Below, in pieces: positions 47,210 through 59,301 of a stretch of 64,000 nt of DNA; position 1 is the first letter of the stretch; every line of letters starts with the position of its first letter. The notes below the pieces were generated by a model. It saw nothing but the letters and a program-made list of their open reading frames with translations, did not search any database and was not told the DNA's origin. The stretch lies in assembly GCA_018340375.1 (NCBI GenBank), contig JAFFJZ010000009.1, forward strand, positions 11,486,501-11,550,500, read 5' to 3'. The position numbers were made by a program, and so were the translations under genes. This DNA comes from Gonatopus flavifemur (taxonomy: Eukaryota > Arthropoda > Insecta > Hymenoptera > Dryinidae).

Positions 47210-47700
47210 GTTGTTCCTTTATATATATATACACATATACATACATACACACATATGTAGCCTGAAAAATCGTCATAATAAACACAAATGTTATACATGT
47301 TCCTTGGAGGATCCATCATCGGACTCAAGGGAATGCTAGCGACGTCATCAAACCTCTCTTTCTTCCGTATAGACATGGCCTTTTCTAACCAACGTGGTCA
47401 GTCGATAAACGCTAGTAACCCCTTAACATCCACAATTCATATTTACAAAGATCAGGGAATGGAAGTTTTTGGCAGGTATGGTTTCAAATGACACCCATGG
47501 ATTGAAAAATTTCATCTGAAAAACTTCTTCCCATATCAGCAAGAATTTATTCATCATGGAGACCCGATTGAAAATGACTGCTTCACAAAATAATAAGGAG
47601 AAGGGTTCAAAATTTCGAATGGAATACATTCCTTTGCCACAAAAATTGATTTCGAATTCATGTTCAACCTATTCTCACTAACATGAGAGAAATGTATGTA
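47210..47700. other. Upstream region of the DUF4806 gene
   Basis: It contains a TA/CA microsatellite at about 47221-47257, just before the start codon. No TATA box or other promoter could be assigned. The IS630-like element begins at 47701. Confidence 0.4.
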
Positions 47701-49732
47701 CAGGGTGGGGCATTTAAAGTGTCGCGGGCGTTTTTTCCAAAAATAAAATGAGATACGAGAAAATTTTTCGGACAAAGATTGTAGGGTATCGAGGGGGACA
47801 TCCGATGGTGGCCTTGGCTTTGACCTCAAATCTCATCTTCAAGGGCATTCTGAGGTCAACTCTTGTTTTTTAAATAGCATCTCATATTTTTTACTGCAGA
47901 TTTGGATTCTAGGTCAAAAACCAAGAAACTCTTGTCTGAACCATTTTCCTGAAATCCGCAAAGATGGCGCTCTAATCGATATTGTTCCATACTGAATCTG
48001 ACATTAGAATAACTCGAAAACGAGGGGTCTTGGAGGAGAATGTTTCGGACAAAAGTTGTCTGATTCCAAGGGGGACCCTTTGAACTGAAACGGAGGTGAT
48101 GGGGTATAACAGACAAAACACAACACATTTCAATCGTCTACATCACTTGGATGATTTTAATGCAGTAGATGCTCAAAATGATGGCCTTCGACTTCAATAC
48201 ACATTTCAAAACATTTTACAAAAGATTGCTGAACTCGTGCTAAAATATCTTCATTGATGCTCGCGCATGCATTGATGATTCGTTGACGCATATTCTCAGG
48301 TGTAGTCGGTGCTTGTTGATAAACTGTATCTTTTATGTATCCCCATAAAAAAAAATCTGGAGAAGTAAGATCCGGAGAACGGGCAGGCCAATGAACTGGT
48401 CCACGACGTCCTATCCATCGTCCAGGATAATCTCTGTCCAATATTTCTCGAGCTGTGACTGCATAATGGGATGGACAACCATCGTGTTGATACCACATAT
48501 TCAATCGTTCCTGAATAGGTATGTCTTCAAGTAATGTTGGAAGTACTTGATCTAAGAAATGTCTGTACTTCTCTCCATTTAGCGTATCTGCAATGAAGTA
48601 CGGTCCAATTACTCGAGATCGAAAAATACCACACCAAACATTCACAGCCCATTGTCTTCGATGCTCTACTTGACGTAACCATCTTGGATTTTCTGTCGCC
48701 CAGTAATGCATATTATGTCGATTTACTTGACCATGAATGGTGAACGTCGACTCATCAGAAAATAATATGTTGATGAAGTTGTTATTGTGCATTTGCGCTA
48801 GACCCCATCGACAAACCTGTACACGATTTTCGAAATCATCACCGTGAAGGTCTTGATGCAAACAAATGTGATACGGATGGAATTTGTGACGTTTCAGTAT
48901 TCGAAAAACACTTCTCCGAGAAATTCCCGAATGGAGTTCAATTTCACGAGAGCTCACGTGTGGATTATTGGCTACGACAGCTAGTACATTAACTTCCGCA
49001 TTTTCTCCGCTAACAGTTCTCATTCGATGTCGTTTTTCCCTTGTAACACTTCCCGTTTCTGAGAATAATTTTGTAATGCGTTGAAAATACCTAATGGATG
49101 GCTTTGTTCTTTCAGGAAATCGTTCTGCATACAAGTCATATGCTTGTCTGGGGTTCTTATGCACTTCACCGTAAATGTAGATCATATCGATCTTTTCAGA
49201 AACCGTGTATCGGATATCCATGATTTTCAATTTGTCATAAACCAAGTAATAATCAAATGTAACTGACAAACTGACTTTCAAAATCGTGAATTTTCACTGA
49301 ACCCCGTCGTTTGTTAACATCGCGTGAGCTCTGAATGGTGGTAATGTAGACGATTGAAATGTGTTGTGTATTGACAACTTTTGTACGAAACATTCTTTTG
49401 CAAGACCCTTCGTTTTCGAGTTATTCGAATGTCAGATTCAAAATGGAACAATATCGATTAGAGCGCCATTTTTGCGGATTTCAGGAAGATGGTTCAGACA
49501 AAAGTTTCTTGGTTTTTGACCTAGAATCCAAATCTGCAGTAAAAAATATGAGATGCTATTTAAAAAACAAGAGTTGATCTTAGAATGCCCTTGAAGATGA
49601 GATTTCAGGTCAAAGCCAAGGCCACCATCGGATGTCCCCCTCGGTACCCTACAACTTTTGTCCGAAAAATTTTCTCGTATCTCACTTTATTTTTGGAAAA
49701 AACGCCCGCGACACTTTAAATGCGCCACCCTG
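47701..49732 (-). mobile_element. IS630/Tc1-mariner-type element, apparently intact
   Basis: The ends CAGGGTGGGGCATTTAAAGT and inverse of CAGGGTGGCGCATTTAAAGT are flanked by TGTA on both sides (47697-47700 and 49733-49736). The inverted repeats extend about 400 bp (47701-48150 against 49340-49732). The flanking TGTA excludes a simple two-base TA duplication for this copy. Confidence 0.92.
48157..49221 (-). CDS. IS630-like transposase (DUF4817 N-terminus)
   Basis: From ATG 49219-49221 the frame gives 354 residues; an upstream TTG in frame is not needed. The N-terminus (MDIRYTVSEKIDMIYIYGE, NPRQAYDLYAERFPERTKPS) is the DUF4817 helix-turn-helix common in arthropod transposases, followed by a second helical part (NPHVSSREIELHSGISRRS). 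The catalytic core has FSDESTFTIHG, MWYQHDGCPSHYA and HWPARSPDLTSPDFFLWG. There are 36 residues between the Asp of QHDGC and the Asp of SPDL. The frame has no damage, and both ends and the target duplication are preserved, so this is the best candidate for an autonomous element here. Confidence 0.92.
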   Translation of the reverse strand: MDIRYTVSEKIDMIYIYGEVHKNPRQAYDLYAERFPERTKPSIRYFQRITKLFSETGSVTREKRHRMRTVSGENAEVNVLAVVANNPHVSSREIELHSGISRRSVFRILKRHKFHPYHICLHQDLHGDDFENRVQVCRWGLAQMHNNNFINILFSDESTFTIHGQVNRHNMHYWATENPRWLRQVEHRRQWAVNVWCGIFRSRVIGPYFIADTLNGEKYRHFLDQVLPTLLEDIPIQERLNMWYQHDGCPSHYAVTAREILDRDYPGRWIGRRGPVHWPARSPDLTSPDFFLWGYIKDTVYQQAPTTPENMRQRIINACASINEDILARVQQSFVKCFEMCIEVEGHHFEHLLH

Positions 49733-50662
49733 TGTATTATTGAAAGAACTTTTATAGATTCAAATTCCTCATTTACAATCATTGTAAAAAATGTTCATGC
49801 AAAAATAAAACACGGAGAAGGCAGCTTGGAAATGGAGTAATTTTTAGGAGAATTCAAGAATATTCCTCAATATGTCAATAATATTAGGACAGCTTGCATT
49901 TTTGTGGCACCGTCCTCGACAAGACTGAAATATGAGAGGAAATCGATGAATTTCAGGACGCTTTCTGTTCAGGAAATTGTTAAATTGTTGAAAAATTGTT
50001 CATTACTCTTATGTGGTGTACCTGTTGATACTTGGTCATTTCTCAAAAGTAAAAGTCATCAATGTTTTATGTTCATTGAAGGGACAACCCAATGTGAACA
50101 TCAAAAAACCAGCAAGTTTTCAAGAATATTCTTTCGGGAACTATTGAACATAATTGGATAAACCTTTTTTTCCCCTAAATATATGATGAACGAGGGTGGG
50201 AAAAAATTTTGGCCATGGAAAATATTCATTCTTGTACTCATAATGGCAAATAGAAGTATTGAAAAAACAATGTTTCCTGATCGCAGGGGTGATTTTTGCC
50301 CTCCTAATCAGAATCAGAAAATCAAATGAGTTTCTCAAGATGTGTTATCGCCCCAATCGCCCGCACCTCAACCATTTTATTTTACCGAGAATTAACAAAA
50401 TGGTGGCGCTTCTTGCACGAGTATAAGAAAAAACACCTTCTCTGCGTCATAAATCAGGTTAAATTACAAGTTAGAATTAAAATATCAACAAGGTTGAGGT
50501 ACGGGTGATAACTATTGAAGCACTGAATATCTTGTTAAAATTTGAAGCTGATATGTTGGGTCGTTTTTGAGTAATAACCCCTGCGCGGAATCCGAAACCT
50601 GTCGCGAAACTCAAGCGAGCGCAGTTTGAGCCTTTTTCCCAAGCATCACAAGGCAGAGAACA
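49733..50662. other. No gene recognised
   Basis: Short frames only. The plus frame at 49904-50161 (85 codons) has no recognised motif. Confidence 0.45.
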
Positions 50663-50898
50663 CCCTGGTTGAAAAAATCCATTGAATCTGACAAATGGAA
50701 TTTCCTGAAGTTTGGCCAGAACATTGTCCGTGATTCGATGAGAATTCGCGAGATTCAACGAGATTCACATTGAAAGAATTTATTCTTCTGACCAAATCTC
50801 ATTGAGAAATCACTGTTGAGATTTGGCCAGAACATTGTCCATGTTTAATTGTAATCCAGTGAGATTTGGCGAGGATCAACTGATTTTTTCAACCAGGG
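50663..50898. mobile_element. CCCTGGTTGA foldback, copy 2
   Basis: The ends CCCTGGTTGAAAAAATC and inverse are flanked by CA on both sides (50661-50662 and 50899-50900). The sequence TTTGGCCAGAACATTGTCC occurs twice inside in direct orientation. Confidence 0.82.
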
Positions 50899-51978
50899 CA
50901 CTTGGAACTACCGTAGGATGACAATTATATTGGCAAAAACTATCGACAAATACAAAACAAACTGATTTGAATGTTTCAACCCGTCACATTAGAATGTTCC
51001 CTTAAAACACTATGAAATATCCTTGGATGCTCTCAAAAGTTACTGCATTTTGCAACCGCAGTTTTGTTCGTGCACTATTTATCGTTGTACATACTACAAT
51101 CCATAATTATTGGTGGAATGTGACATGAATTTGAGGAATTATCACGAAGTGAATACCCAGCCATCAAAATGCTCCCTTGTTGGGCCCCTACTACTAGCAG
51201 TGCTATAGGAGCCTTCCGAAGTAGCTGACCAGATGATCAGATCAGCTACTTCTGAAGACTCTATAGTAGTAACATAGTAGCATTCCCACATTCGGGAAAA
51301 TTTTTAGTGATTTCAAATGATCAGGTTGATTGAAAAATGCGACAACCGCTTTTTATAGATAATTTATCCGTTTTTTCAATTACAATAACTAATTTTTCGG
51401 TTTTTCTAACTGGAAGGATACAGTTATCTTGATTTTGTTAATTCAACTGATGCAAATTTCCTTCAGTATAGGATTTGGACACTGCCCTGCTACCATAAGA
51501 TATATGTATTTCAATTTATAATGTAGCATTGCATCAGCCCTCCCAAAATTACCATACAGTGCTACCGAGTAGTGCGCACCTCTAGAAAGATACTACTAAA
51601 TTGCTCCTATTTCAATTCAGACATCAAGACACATATACGCAAGGCACTTTCCAATGTATATGTGAATGGTAGCATTGCTGCCAGAAGTGTTGCCTTGATT
51701 TTGTTGGCTGAGTACTTTGTTTGATTTACGGATTTTTTGTTCTAATCCATTTTATGAATCACAATACAATAATAAGATCTCAGTGATTTCATATGAATAC
51801 GTAAAGTAACATAAAATTCAATTCAATGCAACCCAATGAACACGAAAATCAAAATACAGCCACTCCATAACATTGAACTCTACATACTGGTATATGCACA
51901 ATCCATAAAATTTTTCGTCACAGAAACATAATCGAGTTTAGGGTGAACATAGACTTGTGAGGTACGTGAACTCAATTT
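50899..51978. other. No gene; contains one short foldback
   Basis: AT-rich sequence without coding signal. It carries the GGAGCC foldback at 51209-51261. Confidence 0.5.
51209..51261. mobile_element. GGAGCCTTCCGAAG foldback, copy 2
   Basis: A minimal 53-base palindrome flanked by TATAG on both sides (51204-51208 and 51262-51266), or by ATA if the outer G/C belongs to the element. Confidence 0.85.
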
Positions 51979-52328
51979 GAATCAGGGTTTCTAATTTGAA
52001 TCAAAATGTAATTCTTGTTAAATTAATCAACAAATTATCGCGCATAACAAACCAAAATGTTGTGGGAACCCTATCCTATAAGTGCGAATATTATAGTAAC
52101 TTGTGGTTGCGACAGATGACGCGCTACAACAGAAAACATGGAAAGCAAACTCAAATGAGCATGTTTCGTGTGTTCCCAGCTGTAGCGCGTCGTCTGTCGC
52201 AACCACAGCTCACTATTGTACCCGCAATCATAAAGTAGGGTTTCCCAAAATTTTCATTCTTTATGCACGAAGATTTGTTGAATAATTCAACAAGAATCAC
52301 ATTTCGATCCGGATTAAGAACCCTGATT
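51979..52328. mobile_element. AATCAGGGTTTCTAA foldback
   Basis: Inverse arms AATCAGGGTT..TTGTTAAATTAATCAACAAA and TTTGTTGAATAATTCAACAAG..AACCCTGATT; a second inverse pair GTGGTTGCGACAGATGACGCG/CGCGTCGTCTGTCGCAACCAC lies nearer the centre. Confidence 0.85.
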
Positions 52329-52505
52329 CCAAAGAGGTTAACTCACCCTAGTACTAGACCGAGCGATCCAGTAAGTGGCTCTATCTGGATATCTATGGTG
52401 CAGACATAGAGGATAAGTGAACGTGTCTCTTTCACATAAGCTCCGCCCTGTGTTCACGTACACCGATCATGTGAAAACCGAGAATATGTGCATTTTTTGG
52501 CGGTA

Positions 52506-52811
52506 GAGTGTTGCAGACCCGAAGGTTCATTTTCCCGAAAGTTTTACATTTTACATTTACCGAATTGCAGAGGAGCCTTCCGAAATAGCTGATCTGATCA
52601 TCTGGTCATGACCAGACGATCAGGTCAGCTACTTCGAGAAGCTCCAGAATCCCGAAGGTGCACAGTCCCGAAAGATTTTCAGTAACTTTGAATAGAATTG
52701 TCAGGTGACTAGTAATGTCTAGGAATAATTCGGGACTGTGCACCTTCGGGATTCTGCGATTCGGTACATCGGACTTTCGTGAAAATGAACCTTCGGGACT
52801 GCGACACTGCT
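52506..52811. mobile_element. CCCGAA-rich foldback carrying a younger foldback
   Basis: The arms (AGACCCGAAGGTTCATTTTC, ATCCCGAAGGTGCACAGTCC) are inverse copies. The left arm is interrupted by the element at 52573-52644; the uninterrupted right arm shows the empty site (CGCAGAATCCCG). Confidence 0.85.
52573..52644. mobile_element. GGAGCCTTCCGAAG foldback, copy 3
   Basis: Inserted in the left arm of the larger foldback. Comparison with the empty site in the right arm shows that AGA was duplicated if the element is taken as GGAGCC...GCTCC. Confidence 0.85.
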
Positions 52812-55140
52812 CACTCATCATATCTGAAGTTAGTGTAACACAGAACGGAAGAAATGAAAGCGCGACGTAATATATGGAAGTTTCCGTATGATCCTGCATC
52901 TCACACAGCACAGCTATGTCTTAAATGAACTCACGTTATGTCCGTTCCGAAATGATTCTTGAAAAATCTTTTTGGTTTCTTTTTGAATACCAGGGATTCA
53001 TAAAAAAAACTGTTTATGGACTACCATAACGAAGACTCTTGATAAATTTATAGAGAATTCTGTATCAATACATCGGGCCCATCGTGTTGTATGGGATATA
53101 CCATCAAAAATCAGCAACTGGACAAAATATCTGCACAAAAGGCTATTTTTCGTTCATTTCAGATTCGAAATCTCAGATTGAAGGATTGTGATGGCTACAA
53201 AGTGGACATTCTACACAAATTTTACTGCGCGATTTTTATGCTTATATTTGTAAAAATGTTCCGAATATCGTTTAGTGAGAAATCTTCAACAACTCTCTAA
53301 CACACAATTGATGATTGAACCCTTAATGATTGGAATGTTTCTATTTGGAAGAGGAAAAGCGCAAGAAAGAAGGAGAACAAGTTACAGAGTGGAGGACGCA
53401 CAAGAATCATGCACAGACGGATGGGCATATCCGTCACAAAGAATTTGTCTGTGTGCGTGATTACTTACTCCAATATATTTGGAATTCCTTATGCTCATAT
53501 TCACACTGATCATCAGCTATCATATATTCTAAACCGATTGTTTGTGTACAGGTTTTTTTTGTGATTTCATTGTGATGATATTGTTCATACAAACAGACAA
53601 TGCATGTGGAATACTGATCATAATTCAGAATAACTATTTCGAACAAAATAGTTATTTCATATTCATGTAATAATGCTTCACTTTCAAACAAACTGTTTAG
53701 GTTGATTGATACAGTTGAATTATTTCTTCAAGCGTAGGTCAAAAGTAATAAGATTTGAAAGTTCATGTGTTGATCATATCAGCTACAGTGGTGAATGAAA
53801 TTTTTTCAAAGTGAATTTTATATAAAACCCTCAATTCCATGTAGTGCAAAGGGGTCATTCCTTTTCAACGCCACGGATCAACTGAATCGTTGATCCACGA
53901 GATGAATCGATTACTTCAAACCTTCTTAATAACAACCGTATACATACAATAAACACAGGTATCTAAGATGAAAATAAAATTTGGAGAACAATCATCTGAA
54001 AATTTGAAACTCTGACTCTGTACAGCGAATAATAAAATTTTATAGATTGATCGTGAGAACTTCGATTCTCTCATGGATTTCACTTTGAGTCATTTGGTAT
54101 AGAAGAAAATTCAACTGAATGGTACTGCCACTGCCTGACTGTTAGTATCCCATCCCTGTGTATCTCGTGTATACCATCTGGGTTTCTCAGAATTTGAAAC
54201 TTAAGTGTTGTATAACTAGTATAAACTTGAATCCTGATTATGTTGATGATAAGAAAACTTTGAAAAAAAGTTCGATAGAAAACTATCTTGAATTTTATTT
54301 TTAGTCATTTGGTATGATGAAAGGAAACTCTATCCAATGATGCTACCCAACTGTTGATATCCTTGTATCCGATCTGTTTTTTCCACAATCCGGAAATTTA
54401 GTTGTATATAACTACCGTGAACTTGAATTCTGATTATTTTGATTAAGAAAAGGAACAATTCCGACACAATGAGCGCTCATGTTTGAAATGTTGAAGAACA
54501 TTCATTCTATATAAAATGAAAGCAACGGCGGCTTGAGAATTATGAGAAGATATTATGTTTTAGGTATCCCTCGTGAATGCAGTAACAGCGGTAAATTTTC
54601 TAACATTCAATGGGCTTGATTTCGCTGTAAAAAGATTGTTCCTGAAAATCAGGAAAAATGTATCTTGCACTATGAACTTTCAAAAAAATTTGCCGATTTG
54701 GAGGAAATGTTGCTGACTTTTTAGAACAAATTTGTGTAATCCAAAAAGTAGTTGATGAAAATTTTGTGAAATCAATTGTGACATTTAAGGAAAAACGATG
54801 GTACCCCGAGAAAAAAAAAATTAGATCCAATGAAATTTATGCAGATGTCATGAGATATATGTACATTTCTTCAGATGTAAATGTTGACAAAGATCTGTAT
54901 AAGTTTCCTGATATCTACTTACATACAAGGACTTCAACTTCTGAAAAAATCCGAAAAAACATGGGTAGATTCAAAAAGATCTGTGGAGATCTCTTCACAT
55001 TTCCACGCATCGTTTAAATCTCTCTCTCTCTCTTGCAAAATTCAAATCCTTGAATGTAAGTAGATATCAAGAGGTTTGTACACATTTTTGCCGAAATTTA
55101 GATCTGAAGAGATCTACATGTGTCTCAAGAGATGTACACA
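52812..55140. other. No gene; diverged ~200-bp direct repeat at 54040-54440
   Basis: Two tandem copies share AGTCATTTGGTAT, TGTATAACTA and GAACTTGAAT(C/T)CTGATTAT in order. The remaining sequence has only short frames. 54690-55140 contains AAGATCTG-type inverse repeats and a CT run. Confidence 0.55.
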
Positions 55141-55570
55141 CACGGAAAACCCGAATGTATCAATATTTGGAAAAATGACTGTCAATTTAGAGAAAAAGAC
55201 AATCGCTGAAAAATCTTCGTAGTGAATCTACCATGTATTGATAATTTCACTGTGAGAAATAACAAAAAGACTATCAACCGTCAGTATTTTCGCTACGAAG
55301 TTTCGGTGAACTCACTGAGGCTGGTGTACCACGAACGGAAAAAGTGACGGAAGACGGATCGCGGTCCCAATACTTTCCAAGTATGCCTAGTTGTATCTGG
55401 TTCCATCCAACAGTCACTAAAAATTCTGAAAATCTATTGGTTCCGCGATCCGCTTTCCGTCACTTTTTCCGTTCATGGGACGCCAGCCTAAGAATATTCT
55501 CCACCGAACCTCTTTTTCCCTAGATTGATAGTCATCTTTCTGAATATTATCAAACTCGGTCTTTCCGTAG
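55141..55570. mobile_element. Foldback related to 3444-3651, host of an inner foldback
   Basis: The left arm (CAATATTTGGAAAAATGACTG, TTTAGAGAAAAAGA) is inverse to the right (CAGAAAGATGACTATCAATC when reversed). The inner element at 55320-55487 interrupts it. Confidence 0.75.
55320..55487. mobile_element. Inner foldback with 46-bp near-identical arms
   Basis: GGCTGGTGTACCACGAACGG and the inverse GGCTGGCGTCCCATGAACGG start arms that continue with AAAAAGTGACGGAA and GGATCGCGG. It is nested in the foldback at 55141-55570. Confidence 0.85.
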
Positions 55571-55640
55571 ACCTCTCATTAGATCAAATGTTTTTTTTTT
55601 CCTCGGGACAACACAATATTCAACCGACTAATGAAAAACA

Positions 55641-57829
55641 TTAATTAACAGTGTAACAAAGTAAATGTTGCAAACACACCTTCTGATTTTTTGACCTTCT
55701 GAGGAGCATTAATTTCTTCTTCACATTACGGATGGACCACATTTTTGATTTGCGCGATAATCTGCTCACTCGACAAATCCCGACCAATGATGACGCACAC
55801 GGTAAGTCATACAAGTTTTTAATAACGGTAAAACTTCGACCGACTATGACCACTTTTTTTTCAAATGTACCAATTTCGTCGATCCGTATGATTCCCCCAG
55901 TATTCATTAGACAGCAACCATTACCCTTTGAAGGAGATAACATAAAATTTTTGAAATATACCTTTTGGTAGCGAGGATTCGGAGAATACCCACAGTAACG
56001 GTTAAGCTTGTAATATTTAGTCTCTGTTTCGACATGTTGTTTTTCTTGAGTAGAAGGAAACTTTATATTCAAATTTTTCATTTCACCATACCGTTTAATG
56101 ATTTGTTGGAGTGGTTTTTCTGCTTTGCGAATCAATCTTTTCAAGTGTCGTAAGAGATTTTCAAAAACAAACGCACTAAATGAATCTAGAACACCATGCC
56201 GAGTTACATCTTCAGCCAAGTGAATTGAACAATGAACATTGAAAGAGATGAATTTTTGTCCATACAGTTCACTAAATTCTGTAATAAAAAGTTTCAATAG
56301 CTCGTGAGCATATGTAACAACTTCAGAATCGGTATTCGAACATAATATGCGAATGGCAACGTGAAATACGGTAAAGTGTCGCAATAAACGATCTCTTTCA
56401 TTCACGATGGATGAAAGGACAATAGGACCTTTGTACAATAGAAAGAATCGGAATTCCGTTGCCTTGAATTTTCCCAATTCTGTCAAACTTCTCATTTTAC
56501 GGGAGAATTCTACTGGAATATAACTTTTGATACTTTCGATATATTCTGATGTTATCCTTTGATTATGTTTCGAAAGAAGCCTTACTTGCAATGGACCTTT
56601 AAAACTCCATAACTCCAACAGTTTTTTCATCACCCCAAGAAGAACAGCATGCATGTAATCAATAGGGATATTAGTTACAAAACCGAATCCAGGTATATCA
56701 AGGAGAATACTCCGACCTCGCTGATGAGAATCATCAATTTCATCATAAAAATCTTCATCGACTCTTTCAGCACAATCAATATTGGGAAAGCATATTCTGT
56801 CAGAGTTTTCTCCACGTACACCTTCTATTTTACACTTCATGCACGCATAATAACCGGAATGCCCCTTTGTCTTAGTTAAATAGGATTTGGCTGGGGCATC
56901 ACAAATCAATCATTTGAATGATACCTTCACCCGTGAGTTATTGTATTTAAAACCATTAATTACCAAAGTTGACATCTCTTCGACAAAATGGAGTAAGAAA
57001 TCATTACATTCTGGTTTGCTCACACCAAAGTAACACCCAATGATAAATACGTTCTTATCATTTTCAACCTTCCCCAGAATGGGCCAAAATCCTTTATTAT
57101 TGCTTATAAATAAAGGGGCTCCATCGATTCCCACTTGTACTTTTATATCATCAATTTTCTGTTCATTTTCGTTCGATAATATATATTCTTTTAAACCGTG
57201 TTCAACCCCCAAGTACCAAAATTCCCCAGGTGGCATATTGATAGTATGTGTTCTTCTTAGGGTCTTCAACAATGTTCTTGGACAAACCGGTAGATTATCC
57301 TCTGGGTGATACTTATTCCATAATGATAGAACGAATTTCAAATCACATAAGGGAATACAACGTTCAACAGCCCAAGTAGCCAAATCCCTTTCCAAGTCAT
57401 CTTCTATTTCCACTAAATTTGATTCAGCTATTCCGTTTGATGCAGGGGACGGGATATTTGAAATTTCGCTCTGGAAGTCTATGTCGAACCTCGATCTTCT
57501 CTCATAAAATCTAACATCTCTGGTGAATGTGGAGAATTGTTTTCATCTGATGAAACTGTGGCATCGGGAACATCAACATGGACATTACATTTTGAAGATC
57601 TCAAAATTGCATGATTTTCTTGTACCTTTGGTTTACCAATGTTCGAAGTAGTATACACTGAGGTGTTATTATTGTTTAATGCAGTTGAATTATTATAGCG
57701 CTCGTTAGTCGTCTCATTACGATTTTTAAGTTTTTCGTCTAATGAAAATGATAAAACTGAGATTTGCTCGGAAATTATTCTTCGTTGGTGTCGTTTCGAT
57801 GACTCGATCAATGATTTCATCTTTGGCAT
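55641..57829 (-). pseudogene. Tnp2-like (CACTA-related) transposase gene, two lesions
   Basis: From ATG 57827-57829 an Asn/Ser-rich N-terminus runs to a frameshift at about 57480, where DIDFQSEISNIPSPAS continues in another frame. The next part has PVCPRTLLKTLRRTHTINMP, VQVGIDGAPLFISN and NDFLLHFVEEM. A TGA at 56910-56912 interrupts the frame directly before LICDAPAKSYLTKTKGHSGY. Then follow CMKC, IPIDYMHAVLLGVMKKLLELW, KATEFRFFLLYKGP, FNVHCSIHLAEDV and FSAFVFENLLRHLK. The order resembles Tnp2 of CACTA transposons (Asp in IDG, Asp in CDAP, Glu in FEN as a likely triad; inference). The C-terminus is complete to TAA. One frameshift and one stop in over 700 codons suggest recent decay. Confidence 0.78.
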
Positions 57830-58723
57830 TTTGACCTTCACATGAATAAAATATGATTTCTCTGCCAATATTAGAAATTGATTGTATAGTTTTTTTTTTG
57901 TAAGATGTTCAAAGTAATGTGAATTGATTCAAGTATCCCAAACAGCTTATTATTATTAATAGTTTCAGAATTATGATCAGAGCACATGAATTGGTATTAT
58001 ATCCTTATCATCTGAAAATGACGGAAGTTGTGTTCCAACTCATGGTTTTCTTTTTTGTATGGAACTCCCGTACGCATCATTACTTCACCCTGAAACAATT
58101 ATGAGAAACTCAATCACCTTTGCAATCACACAACCTCCACGTCAGGAAGAGAAAACGGGATCAGATCATAAAATTCTGGGCACGCAATTGCAAAAGGTAC
58201 CAAACACTGTTAAATTCTGAGGAAAACTTTCGAACAAATTCGTGAAATTACTTCTAAGAATCTTATGACATCCTTGCTAAAAACAGCACGTGGGATTCCT
58301 ATCATTCCATATTAGACGTAGGAATGTACTCCAAACGTTCAACCTGGGTGAGATTCTCACGTAGGATTCCCAGTTGTACATTGGATTCTCACATGGGAAT
58401 TGTACCCAGATTGGGCGTTTCAGATACGTAGTTTTGAGTATTTCTTATGCCATGATCCCACGTGGGTTCTTTCAGCAGGAATTATATGACACAATAATTG
58501 AAAAATCAATTATTACATTGGCATAGCTGTTCAAATTCTAACATAATGTTTTTGGCATTCAAACAAATTCGAATACAAGTTATCATTTATCTAAAAGAAT
58601 TTGTCACACTGAGAAAAATTCAAACAGTCACATCAACTATTTGGGCACAACCATTCAAATTCGGTATTCAAAACTATATAAATGGTTGGGGTAACTTTTT
58701 TATAGTAAGCACAACTACTTATA
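57830..58723. other. No gene recognised
   Basis: The upstream region of the Tnp2-like gene is AT-rich. Between 58280 and 58460 imperfect inverse repeats of GTGGGATTC-type sequence suggest another old foldback. Confidence 0.45.
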
Positions 58724-59301
58724 CAGGTTGTCCGAGAATCCACCATCCGCCTTTCTATCGCATATTCTGCAGCCAAAATGTAATAATTCCCCGTTTGAAA
58801 AAAATTTTCTCGACGCTCAGTTTTGGGAATATGAGCATTTTAGATTTTTTTTCAAATCCAAATCATTCGAAGGCACTGTGTGCTACATACTTGGGCTGCA
58901 CGCCATTCGCTAAGTTGGGAAACAGTGGTTCTGTGGAAAAGTCGACTATTTTATGATTGTTAGTTCCTGAGCTATAGCGATTTGAAATTTTCGAGCTTGC
59001 AGCCAATCAGAATTCAGCAAATTTGGGACACTATAGCTTTGGATCTAACAATGATAAAATAGTTTGATTCTTCCTCATAGATCTGCCGTTTTTCAACTCA
59101 GCGAATGGTGTGCAGCCCAAGTATGTAAGCGCAGAGTGCCTTTCAATGATTTGGATTTGAAAAAAAATTAAAAAATTTTCATAACTTCAAAACTACGCGT
59201 CAAAACTAAACGTCAGAAAAATGTTCCCGAACGGGAAATTATGGCATTTCGGCTACAGAATATGTTGTAGAAAGGCGAATGATGAATTTTGGGACACTCG
59301 G
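58724..59301. mobile_element. 578-bp foldback with TA duplication
   Basis: Inverse arms over most of the length (CATCCGCCTTTCTA, TGGGCTGCACGCCATTCGC) are flanked by TA on both sides (58722-58723 and 59302-59303). Confidence 0.85.

Noticed and set aside
47856..49577. Frames inside the IS630-like element's ends (for example 47856-48128 and 49359-49577)
   Set aside because: They lie in the inverted repeats, occur as mirror copies at both ends and have no domain.
56907..56912. TGA as a recoded (selenocysteine) codon
   Set aside because: No downstream structure supports this, the family has no selenoprotein members that I know of, and a second lesion exists nearby.
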